Source: Petrotoga olearia DSM 13574 (GTDB taxonomy: Bacteria > Thermotogota > Thermotogae > Petrotogales > Petrotogaceae). From it: a stretch of 64,000 nucleotides of DNA. Positions 26,035 through 33,809 of this stretch are shown here, one piece after another; positions within the stretch are counted from its first letter, which is position 1, and each line of letters begins with the position of its first letter. The stretch covers positions 1 to 64,000 of the forward strand of contig NZ_AZRL01000012.1 in assembly GCF_002895525.1 (NCBI RefSeq). Reading direction: 5' to 3'. The notes beneath the pieces were generated by a model, which was not told the origin of the DNA, did no database searches, and saw only the letters and a list, made by a program, of their open reading frames with translations. The position numbers and the translations under genes were made by a program.

Positions 26035-27624
26035 ATGAATAGTATTAGAAAAAATATAGTTAAACCGATTAAGTATTTGATAATTTCAACTGGGATAATA
26101 GCCATTATAGCAGGAGGGCTAGACTTTTTTATAGCTAATTCATATAAATACCTAACTGATAATTATAGAGAAATTGAATTTATTAAATATGTTAGTTTTT
26201 TCACTTTTTTATTCGTTGGGATCTTATTTATGAGATTACTTCTAGAATACTTAGGAAAGAAAATGGATATAATGGTTGAAAAAGAGATAAGCAATAAAAT
26301 ATTAGAAAGATTATTTTTTGAAAATATACAGGATATAGAATACAACGGTATTTCAAAATATATATCCCTTTACTCACAAGATGCGCCCAGGGTTTCAAAT
26401 TTCCCATCTAGGGTATATATTCCATTTATAAGTGGAGCCATCGGTTTTATATTAGCCTTAATATATGGAATTTATAATTCCTGGATACTTACATTAATAG
26501 TCATTTTAACATCAGTATCTTCTATACTTATTATAAGATATTTTAATAAGAAGATAGTTTTAAAAAACGAAAAATTTATGCAATCTCTAGATTTGTTAAA
26601 TAAATACACATCCTTTATAAAAAATAATCAGCTTATAATAAAATCCTATAGGAGCGAAGATTTCGTAAAAAGGAAATTAGAAAATGGTGTTGAACAATAC
26701 AATGACACTACCATAGAGAGAGCCAAATTAAACGGTACTATGAGATCTGTAAGCATCGGTATGGGACTATTATTCAATACTTTATGGATGGTTGTAGGAA
26801 TATTTATGATTAGGGGAGGATACTTAAATCTAGGAAGCTTTATTGGCTTTATGTATTTTTCTTCAGCCTTTAATTGGCCGTTTTTTGAAATGACCAATAT
26901 TTGGAATGAATATGTAGATATAAAAGTCTCTTTGGTGCGTATAATGGAATACAATAAAGAACATGGAGAGAATCATTATAAGAAAAGAGAAAGAATTGGT
27001 TTTAATCTATTAGAAACCAAAGATCTCGAATTTAAGTACCCCGATGGAAAGATTATTAAATATCCAGACATAACTATTAAAGAGAAAGAATGGGTAGCAA
27101 TAACTGGGAAAAGCGGCTCAGGAAAAACCACTTTTTTAAAGTTATTGTTAGGTCTTTATAAGCCAAGTAGCGGGGAAATCCGATACAACAAAAATTTTAG
27201 ACCGGAACAATTTTCAGAAAACATTGGATATGTTCCACAAATAAATCTTATATTCAACGATAATTTAAGTTATAACTTAAATCTAGACAATTCGAAAGAG
27301 CTAAGTAAATTACAAAATGAATTACTCACAAGATTTGGATTAGAAAAAATTGATACTACAATATTTGAAAATCTGGAAAAAGATTTAGGGACAAACTTTG
27401 AGCACACAATATCTGGAGGCCAAAAACAAAGATTAGGCATAATTAGAGCATTGGGAAAAGGATACAATATTTTAATATTAGATGAGATAACATCAGCCTT
27501 AGATGAAGAGAATGCCAAGAGAATCTTAGAGTTTTTAAAAACATTAGGAGTGACAGTGGTAATGGTTACTCACAAAACAGATTCGATGAAATACTATGAT
27601 AGAGAGATAAGAATAGATGGCTAA
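26035..27624 (+). CDS. ABC exporter half-transporter 2 (peptide/RiPP export type)
   Basis: A 529-residue half-transporter with the same build as its neighbour: membrane domain (about 15-300) and ATPase (about 330-529). Motifs are GKSGSGKTTFLKLLLGLYKP, a full signature TISGGQKQRLGIIRAL, ILILDEITSALDEE and VTHKTD. The signature here is canonical where the partner's is altered, which is typical of heterodimeric exporters with one degenerate ATP site. It starts 34 bases after the first half and its stop overlaps the ATG of the radical SAM gene (ATGGCTAA), so all three are probably translated from one mRNA. Confidence 0.87.
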   Translation: MNSIRKNIVKPIKYLIISTGIIAIIAGGLDFFIANSYKYLTDNYREIEFIKYVSFFTFLFVGILFMRLLLEYLGKKMDIMVEKEISNKILERLFFENIQDIEYNGISKYISLYSQDAPRVSNFPSRVYIPFISGAIGFILALIYGIYNSWILTLIVILTSVSSILIIRYFNKKIVLKNEKFMQSLDLLNKYTSFIKNNQLIIKSYRSEDFVKRKLENGVEQYNDTTIERAKLNGTMRSVSIGMGLLFNTLWMVVGIFMIRGGYLNLGSFIGFMYFSSAFNWPFFEMTNIWNEYVDIKVSLVRIMEYNKEHGENHYKKRERIGFNLLETKDLEFKYPDGKIIKYPDITIKEKEWVAITGKSGSGKTTFLKLLLGLYKPSSGEIRYNKNFRPEQFSENIGYVPQINLIFNDNLSYNLNLDNSKELSKLQNELLTRFGLEKIDTTIFENLEKDLGTNFEHTISGGQKQRLGIIRALGKGYNILILDEITSALDEENAKRILEFLKTLGVTVVMVTHKTDSMKYYDREIRIDG

Positions 27625-28567
27625 CATAATGATAAACAACAATTGTAATTTATCCTGTGAGTATTGTTTTGCAAAAAATATTTCTGCTCCATTATATATG
27701 ACTTTCACTGATTTCAAATATGCCGTTGATTTTATTGCAAGAGGTAAAGAACAAATAGGGATTTTAGGTGGTGAACCGACGATTCACCCATTATTTAGAG
27801 AATTTGTTAATTATTTAGAATTTAACAAAGATGTAAGATCTTTTATTTTATTCACAAATGGGATTAATTTAGGTAATTATGTGGAGTTAATTAAATACAA
27901 TAAAATGCGCATATTATTAAACCTAAATAGACCTTCAGACATAGGAAGAAAGTATGATAGAATTATAGAAGGTCTATGTAAATTAAGGAGCATAGGAAAG
28001 TTGAGCAATAAAATAGCTATAGGGTTAACCATATATGACGATAAATATTCTGATCATTGGTTAAAAGTTATGAAAGACAATAGTTTAAACAAACTCAGAC
28101 TGTCGATAGCAGTTCCTAACAAAAGAATAGAATCAAGTAGTATTGAATATTATAAAAAATATAAGCAAATAATATTTAAATATGTGCACGAAGCACTTAA
28201 CAATGGAATACTACCCTTTTTTGATTGCAATGTTCCACCTCCGTGTATTCTTGAAAACTCTGAAAGGCAGGAGCTTATGGACAAATTTTCCGGAAGACCC
28301 ACTAACGTTATTTGCAATAAGTCTGTGTGTGAACCTGTTATTGATATTTTACCTGACTTGAAAGTAATACGGTGTTTTGGAACCAAAAAGGATACAGAAT
28401 TGAATTTAAAGAATTTTAAAAGCTTACATGAAATTAGGAATTATTATATTAATGAATATGATAAGAAACTAATAGAGAAACATATTGATAGCAGATGCAA
28501 AAAGTGTGTGTTTTTCCAAAAGTCTTTATGCAACTCAGGGTGTTTATGGCTCATAAAATCAGAGTAA
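27617..28567 (+). CDS. SPASM/twitch-type radical SAM protein, candidate peptide maturase
   Basis: A 316-residue radical SAM enzyme. The [4Fe-4S]/SAM site is CNLSCEYC (about 10-17), i.e. CxxxCxxC, followed by ILGGEPTIHP (SAM-binding GGE). The C-terminal part has extra cysteines: CNKSVCEP, then RCFG, then CKKCVFFQKSLCNSGC (CxxC-x7-CxxxC), which fits a SPASM or twitch domain holding auxiliary clusters. Enzymes of this build commonly install thioether, C-C or other cross-links in ribosomal peptides. It lacks an N-terminal RRE domain, so a leader-recognition partner would have to lie elsewhere, unless it binds its substrate directly. It is coupled to the exporter gene and is followed by decayed DNA. 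Confidence 0.8.
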   Translation: MANIMINNNCNLSCEYCFAKNISAPLYMTFTDFKYAVDFIARGKEQIGILGGEPTIHPLFREFVNYLEFNKDVRSFILFTNGINLGNYVELIKYNKMRILLNLNRPSDIGRKYDRIIEGLCKLRSIGKLSNKIAIGLTIYDDKYSDHWLKVMKDNSLNKLRLSIAVPNKRIESSSIEYYKKYKQIIFKYVHEALNNGILPFFDCNVPPPCILENSERQELMDKFSGRPTNVICNKSVCEPVIDILPDLKVIRCFGTKKDTELNLKNFKSLHEIRNYYINEYDKKLIEKHIDSRCKKCVFFQKSLCNSGCLWLIKSE

Positions 28568-28695
28568 CTAACTGTCTAAACTTATTCATAATTTCAGCGA
28601 ATCATCTAGATCTAAGGATATTTCACCGAGGAAGGAAATTATATGTATGCAGTAAAATAATAAAAGATTCTATCACGAAAATAGTGGGTAATTAA
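28546..28695 (+). CDS. Low-confidence small ORF overlapping the end of the radical SAM gene
   Basis: A 49-codon ORF, starting MAHKIRVTNC and ending KIVGN, overlaps the last 22 bases of the radical SAM gene in another frame. AGGGTG lies three bases before the ATG. It has two Cys and is basic. Because it overlaps an established gene and has no known relatives, it could be chance; it is listed because small peptides matter at this locus. Confidence 0.2.
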   Translation: MAHKIRVTNCLNLFIISANHLDLRIFHRGRKLYVCSKIIKDSITKIVGN

Positions 28696-28742
28696 GCTGG
28701 AGTTAAATTAAGATTACTCAAGGGAAATAAAGAAAATCAAAA

Positions 28743-29607
28743 GGTTCTCTTCCAAAAAGTGTGGGTAGAAAAAATGAAATATGAACAAATGATTAAATAA
28801 TCTGGTATCATGTAAGGAAACACAAAACAGATAAGGAGTGATGCCAGATGAGAAAAGAGTTACCCAAATTCTTTGAACAGATACTGAATATAACAGAGCC
28901 ATGGTACATAGAAAAGATAGAACAACAAGAAAATACAATCAACATATATGTAGATTTCAAAAAAGGTGCAAAGTTCGAATACAACGGTAAATATTACAGT
29001 GCATACGATACTGTTCAAAGAAGCCAGTAACACTTAAACCTATTCCAATATGAAACATACATACATGCGAGGGTAGCTAGGATAAAAACAGATGATGGGA
29101 CAAAGACTGTAGAGGTTCCTTGGGCTCGAAAAAACTCTGGATTCACCTTGTTGTTTGAAGTGTTTATTCTCGAGTTGTACAATCATATGACGGTTGCTGA
29201 GATAGCTAAAAAGTATAATACAACCCAAAATAGGTTGTGGAGAATATTAGACTTTTACGTTTCAAAGGATATGTCGGTACCTTTCAAAGCTGGAGCAAAG
29301 AAACATTTCCCAAAAGCAAAGATAATATTTGACAAATTTCATGTACTTAATGTATTAAGTGACCAACTTGATAAAGTGAGAGCCAGAGAGAATAAAGGGT
29401 ACCATGAAATACTCAAAAGGACAAAATACTTGCTATTAAAAAATCCTAACAACCTTACTAAGAAAGATAAAGTTAGACTCAATGAAACGCCCCGAAAGGG
29501 GTTCAAGGAAGAACAACATCTTGACACAGTTCAAGCCTACGGATTGGTGCTTGAATTTAAAAAGATGTTCGATTACAAAAAACCTTCTTATGCAGCTAAG
29601 TATTTTG
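28743..29607 (+). mobile_element. Decayed ISL3-family insertion sequence, right end lost
   Basis: The left end GGTTCTCTTCCAAAAAGTGT resembles an ISL3-type terminal inverted repeat. Inside is a transposase reading frame with a stop codon and an internal deletion. The element stops inside its transposase, at the point where a truncated DNA methyltransferase gene begins on the other strand. No right inverted repeat was found. It is an immobile remnant. Confidence 0.75.
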
Positions 29608-29609
29608 AG
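28848..29609 (+). pseudogene. Transposase pseudogene, ISL3 family
   Basis: A single reading frame covers the N-terminal part (MRKELPKFFEQILNI, then YYSAYDTVQRS) and continues in the same frame after a TAA with HLNLFQYETYIHARV and VPWARKNSGFTLLFE. The DNA-binding region and the KHFPKAKIIFDKFHV segment of the catalytic core are present. The stretch that should hold the first catalytic Asp, between FYVSKD and MSVPFKAG, is missing. A short NETPRKGFKEEQ segment replaces the usual NE-FKE region, as if a 15-base hairpin had been inserted. The C-terminal third is absent. Confidence 0.8.
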
Positions 29610-30178
29610 ATAAAAATAACTCCATCATCTCTTAATAGGTTTCTTGCTAAAAATAATCTTGGATACATAAAATTAAGCCAGTCAGAGTGATACCTTCCAC
29701 TTGCTTCTGTATTTGTTGTAAGTTTATTTCCTTTACCATCAATCTGTCCAGTTTTCTCTAAGTAATCCTTCAATGGTTCCTTGAAATTATCACGATAAAT
29801 AAAATCCTTGCCAGTGTTATAAGGGGGATCAATATAAATCATTTTCACTTTACCAAAGTAAGGTTTAAGCAAAAGTTTTAGTGTCTCTAAATTTTCTCCA
29901 ACAATTACAATGTTTTCTTTATTATCAAAATCTATAGATTTTTCCTTATCTGGTTTTAAGGTTCCATAGGCGGGAGATTGAATAAGTTTATACAGGTTGC
30001 TTTTTCCAGCCCAATTAAAATAAAATCTATCATCTTCCTTTTCAATAATTTCACCACTTAATAATGATTTCAACTTTTCAAAATTAATCTTATTATCTTC
30101 GAAGATTTCAGGATAAATTCGCCTTAGCCCTTCTTTAATATCAGTTTTTACTATTTTATTGATCTTTTCAATGTCCAT
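29588..30178 (-). pseudogene. Truncated type III restriction-modification DNA methyltransferase (Mod)
   Basis: The N-terminal third of an N6-adenine/N4-cytosine DNA methyltransferase. IVIVGENLETLKLLL supplies the SAM-binding region and IYIDPPYNTGKDF the catalytic DPPY motif. ASGRYHSDWLNFMYPRL and LLRDDGVIFIS follow as in full Mod proteins, and then the reading frame leaves the family at ISKYLAA, exactly at the junction with the ISL3 remnant. The target-recognition part and the partner Res gene are gone. GGAGG before ATG GAC ATT supports the start used, not the longer ORF. It cannot methylate as it stands. Confidence 0.85.
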
Positions 30179-30296
30179 TTTATTGCCTCCATTCTTGTTT
30201 CTCAAAAGTTTCCTCTTTTTTCCCCTAAAAAAATCGATTGTAATTGTCAAGTTATCTATTATGGCTGTGTCGTAATTTTTCGGATAGTATATGTTT

Positions 30297-31463
30297 TTAA
30301 AACCCTACTTCAATTGAAAAAGATATTTTGATAAATGGCGTTGTTTCTCCGTAGGGACCAGGCCAACCTTCCACATCTTCTTTTCTCTCATCATCGTAGG
30401 GTGTGTCTAAGTTTATTTCACCTTTGAGGTAGTGTTCGAAGATAATTTTGTATCTGGTGGTTTCATTGGCGATATCCAATCCAATTAAGTAACCTTCCAT
30501 ATCGTTTCCGTAGTCAAAGCCTATGGGAATATCTTCTTCATTGTATTTGGCGGTATACTTTAAGTAAGGTGCCCATTGGTTGTACATCCAAGTGTAAATT
30601 TTATAATACTCTATTTTCGGAGATATGTAATATTTCGAAGTTTTTCCAACTAATCTTGTTCCTAATCCCCAAGCAAATGCGGTTGGTTTGTAATATGTTG
30701 CTCCCCCTTCAGTATCGGGTACTACAAAATCGTCCATCGCGAATTGTCCATATATTTGCCACCCCTTGGTAGGAATGAAAGAAACATCTACTCCCAACAT
30801 ATTATTTGAGAACCCTTCACCTAAGTTATTATGAGCTATACCAAAAGGGTTAGCATCAGAAAGGTCAGGATATTTACCGCCTATCAAATTCAATTCGTTC
30901 AAAGAAAGCCTAACTCTATCGAAAAGATTAAATTCTAATCTGTGTATAAACAAGGTCTTTGAAGGATCAGAATACCCAAAATCTTCCAATCCAGCTCTGT
31001 CGGAATTAGTATCAAAATTGGTACCAAAAGAAGTATCTTTTTGCCTTTCTAGCTCTTCTTCAGTTAAGTAAGGATCGAAAAAGTACATTCCTGAGACAAT
31101 TCTCATACTTCCTGCATCGTATCCACCCATGAACCCAGTAACATATGGTAATGAGTCAGATAAATATACTCCTCTTTCCAAATCTGACCAATTGGTTTCA
31201 AATATCCCCCCAATCAACCACAGGGGATCAAAAGATTTGTAAAAGAAGCCAGGATAAACTTCAAACTCATCGTTTGAGTTTATTGGGTAAGGTGTTATGT
31301 TTGTGAAATCTTTTCCTTCATATATTGAAGATAGTAGATAAACTTCGTTTGTAGTTATCTCAGAGAAGCCCTTCGTATTAAAAAAAATGAAGATAAGTAC
31401 TAATATATGAAACGTTCCTATTTTTCTAACTTTCTCCATATTCATCAAAGAACTCTTCTTCAC
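30297..31463 (-). CDS. Predicted outer-envelope beta-barrel-like protein with signal peptide
   Basis: A protein of up to 388 residues beginning with GTG (MKKSSLMNMEKV), with internal in-frame ATGs as alternative starts. A hydrophobic segment IGTFHILVLIFIFF (about 15-28) acts as signal peptide. The rest is rich in Gly, Tyr, Trp and alternating polar/hydrophobic strands (GGFFDxxx-like Gly-Tyr turns, MRIVSGMYFFDP, GWQIYGQFAMDDFVV) and ends in Phe (SIEVGF), as in outer-membrane barrels. It overlaps the ligA 3' end by about 38 bases and may be coexpressed. No named family; an outer-sheath role is a guess. Confidence 0.5.
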   Translation of the reverse strand: MKKSSLMNMEKVRKIGTFHILVLIFIFFNTKGFSEITTNEVYLLSSIYEGKDFTNITPYPINSNDEFEVYPGFFYKSFDPLWLIGGIFETNWSDLERGVYLSDSLPYVTGFMGGYDAGSMRIVSGMYFFDPYLTEEELERQKDTSFGTNFDTNSDRAGLEDFGYSDPSKTLFIHRLEFNLFDRVRLSLNELNLIGGKYPDLSDANPFGIAHNNLGEGFSNNMLGVDVSFIPTKGWQIYGQFAMDDFVVPDTEGGATYYKPTAFAWGLGTRLVGKTSKYYISPKIEYYKIYTWMYNQWAPYLKYTAKYNEEDIPIGFDYGNDMEGYLIGLDIANETTRYKIIFEHYLKGEINLDTPYDDERKEDVEGWPGPYGETTPFIKISFSIEVGF

Positions 31464-33432
31464 TCATTATAGTAATTCCGTAACTTTGAGCTTTATCTAA
31501 TTTAGAACCAGGGTTTTCTCCAACGACTAAGATATTCGTTTTCTTCGTCACGTTTTCAGAGAAAATGCCACCTTTAGATTCAACATATTCAGCGAATTCT
31601 TGCCTTGCCATTTTTGACAGTGCACCGGTTTGACATATTACTAAACCTTTTAAAGGCCCTTCTGATTTTTCTTCTTCTTTTTTGCCCGTGTTGACTCCAG
31701 CATCTTTTAGTTTTTTAACAATCTTTTTAACTTCTTCCTGTGAGAAAAACTTAAGAATTGCATTTGCTATATCTTCACCAATACCTTCTATTTTAACAAA
31801 ATCATCGAATTTTGCATTTATTAAATTGTCTAAATTTTTAAAATGTTTTGCAAGATCTTTCGCTGTTTTTAATCCCACATTTGGTATACCAAGGGCATTA
31901 ATTAATCTATATAATTCTCTATTTTTTGATTGCTCTATTTGAGTCAATATATTTTCTACTGTTTTGTCTCCTATACCTTCTCCTAAGCTTCTAATTTTTT
32001 GTTCGTCTAAATAATAAAGATCTGCTATATCTTTAACTAAGCCCGCATCAACCATTCTTTTCAATATTTTCGGTCCAAGTCCTTGAATATTCATTGCGTT
32101 TCTTGAAACAAAATTTTCCAACATTCTTAAAAGCTTTTCTGGACAAGAGGGATTCAAACATCTTATTGCCACTTCAGAAGATTTTATTTTCCCAACTTTT
32201 CCACCACATACAGGACATTTTTCAGGAGGTTGGATTATTTTTTCTTCCCCAGTTCTTTTTTCTTTAATGGGCCCTATAACTTGTGGTATTATGCCACCTG
32301 CTTTTTCAATTAGTACGTAATCGCCTTCCCTTATATCTCTTTCTTCTATATAGTCAAAGTTGTGCAAACTTGCCCTTTTTACCGTTGTTCCTTCGAGTTG
32401 TATAGGAACAAATTCAGCAACGGGGGTTATTATCCCTGTACTTCCAACTTGAAGCTTTATAGCTTTTAACTTAGTCTCTTTTTGTTCGGCTTCAAATTTG
32501 AAGGCAATTGCCCATCGTGGGGATCTAGTGGTTTCTCCAAGGATTCTCTGTAATTCAAAACTGTTCACTTTAACTACTATTCCATCTACTTCGTATTCTA
32601 ATTCCTTTCTCCTTCGATTCCATTCTTTCCAAAATTCTATAACTTGTTCAATATCTTCAACCTTTTTGTAATTAGGATTGATTCTGAATCCAACTTCTTT
32701 CAGAAAATTCATCGCTTCTTCTTGCGTCTGTAAATTGTAATTTTGAGGGAAAATAACGTAATACATAAAAGAGCTTAGCTTTCTTTTTGCCACTTCTTTA
32801 CTATCCAAAAGTTTTAGAGTTCCTGCTGTGGCATTTCTGGGATTTGCGAAAATAGGCAACCCTTTTTCTTCCCTTTCAGAATTTATCCTTACAAATTCCT
32901 TTTTTGGCATGTATATTTCTCCACGTACTTCAACGGAAATATTTTTTCTCAACTTTAAGGGAATGGAGGGGATGGTTTTTACGTTTTGCGTGATATCTTC
33001 TCCAATTGTTCCATCTCCCCTGGTTATGGCTTGAGTTAATAGCCCATCAGTGTACCTTAAAGCTACCGATACCCCATCTATCTTCAGTTCACAGAGGTAC
33101 TCAACACGGTTTAAACTCAAGTTCTTTAAAACCCTTTTATGGAAATCTAAGATTTCTTCTTCGTTGTAGGTGTTATCTAAAGATAACATCGGTATGGAAT
33201 GGTTTACTTTATTGAACCCCTCAACAACGATCCCCCCGATCCTTTGAGTAGGCGAATCGGAAGTTTTCAATTCGGGATATTTTTTTTCGAGCTCTGCGAA
33301 TTCTTTAAATAGCTTATCGTATTCCTGATCGGAAATAATAGGGTCAGCTAATACATAGTATCTATAGTTATGTTCTTCTATCTCTGATTTTAACTTTTCG
33401 TAGTGTTCTTTTATATTTTTTGGTATGTCCAA
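31426..33432 (-). CDS. ligA: NAD-dependent DNA ligase
   Basis: Seals nicks in DNA during replication and repair using NAD+. At 668 residues all domains are present: NAD-binding Ia region (about 1-65), adenylation domain with nucleophile Lys in CELKIDGVSVALRY (about 113-126), OB domain, zinc finger with CPVCGGK and CLNPSCPEK, four helix-hairpin-helix motifs (about 440-580) and a BRCT domain (about 590-665). It ends within the following envelope-protein gene. The block of minus-strand genes around it (acpS, ftsA-like, mutS2) has tight spacing and may form a long operon. Confidence 0.96.
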   Translation of the reverse strand: MDIPKNIKEHYEKLKSEIEEHNYRYYVLADPIISDQEYDKLFKEFAELEKKYPELKTSDSPTQRIGGIVVEGFNKVNHSIPMLSLDNTYNEEEILDFHKRVLKNLSLNRVEYLCELKIDGVSVALRYTDGLLTQAITRGDGTIGEDITQNVKTIPSIPLKLRKNISVEVRGEIYMPKKEFVRINSEREEKGLPIFANPRNATAGTLKLLDSKEVAKRKLSSFMYYVIFPQNYNLQTQEEAMNFLKEVGFRINPNYKKVEDIEQVIEFWKEWNRRRKELEYEVDGIVVKVNSFELQRILGETTRSPRWAIAFKFEAEQKETKLKAIKLQVGSTGIITPVAEFVPIQLEGTTVKRASLHNFDYIEERDIREGDYVLIEKAGGIIPQVIGPIKEKRTGEEKIIQPPEKCPVCGGKVGKIKSSEVAIRCLNPSCPEKLLRMLENFVSRNAMNIQGLGPKILKRMVDAGLVKDIADLYYLDEQKIRSLGEGIGDKTVENILTQIEQSKNRELYRLINALGIPNVGLKTAKDLAKHFKNLDNLINAKFDDFVKIEGIGEDIANAILKFFSQEEVKKIVKKLKDAGVNTGKKEEEKSEGPLKGLVICQTGALSKMARQEFAEYVESKGGIFSENVTKKTNILVVGENPGSKLDKAQSYGITIMSEEEFFDEYGES

Positions 33433-33446
33433 ATTACAGTGCCCCC

Positions 33447-33809
33447 TTATTCTTCATCTATTACTACTACTGCTGTTGCTACGGCATACTCTCTTTCATG
33501 GGCTATAGATATGTGTATGGTTCCGTTGCCTCCAAACTTTTCGAATAGATATTTCACTGATTCTTCGGCTAAATAAGGTTCTCCACTTTGTTTGTTAAGG
33601 ACGGTAATTTCCGAGAAAGGAATAAACCTTTTGAAACATTTAATTAATGATTCTTTCACCGCAAAACGACCGGCTGCGTATTCTTTTTTTCTTTTTTGCC
33701 CTTTAAAAGTATCGTATACTTCTTTTTCTTTTTTAGAAAGTATTTTTTGAACGTTTTTTTCGTTGATCCTCTCGACTTTTACGATGTCAACTCCTATTCC
33801 TCTGATCAT
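33447..33809 (-). CDS. acpS: Holo-[acyl-carrier-protein] synthase
   Basis: Transfers 4'-phosphopantetheine from CoA to apo-ACP, activating it for fatty acid synthesis. The 120-residue protein has the signature GIGVDIVKVERI (about 4-15) with metal-binding Asp, and AAGRFAVKESLIKCF (about 45-59) with the Glu/Lys metal ligands. HISIAHEREYAVATAVV gives the C-terminal trimer strand. It overlaps the preceding FtsA-related gene by 23 bases. Its substrate acpP is about 15 kb away on the other strand. Confidence 0.93.
   Translation of the reverse strand: MIRGIGVDIVKVERINEKNVQKILSKKEKEVYDTFKGQKRKKEYAAGRFAVKESLIKCFKRFIPFSEITVLNKQSGEPYLAEESVKYLFEKFGGNGTIHISIAHEREYAVATAVVVIDEE

Noticed and set aside
28495-28695. 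66-codon plus-strand ORF across the end of the radical SAM gene
   Set aside because: Its first part is the radical SAM gene in another frame; only the last 49 codons are kept, at low confidence.
29148-29690. Intact 180-residue gene in the ISL3 region
   Set aside because: In frame with the upstream transposase fragment and truncated into the methyltransferase; a broken transposase, not a new gene.
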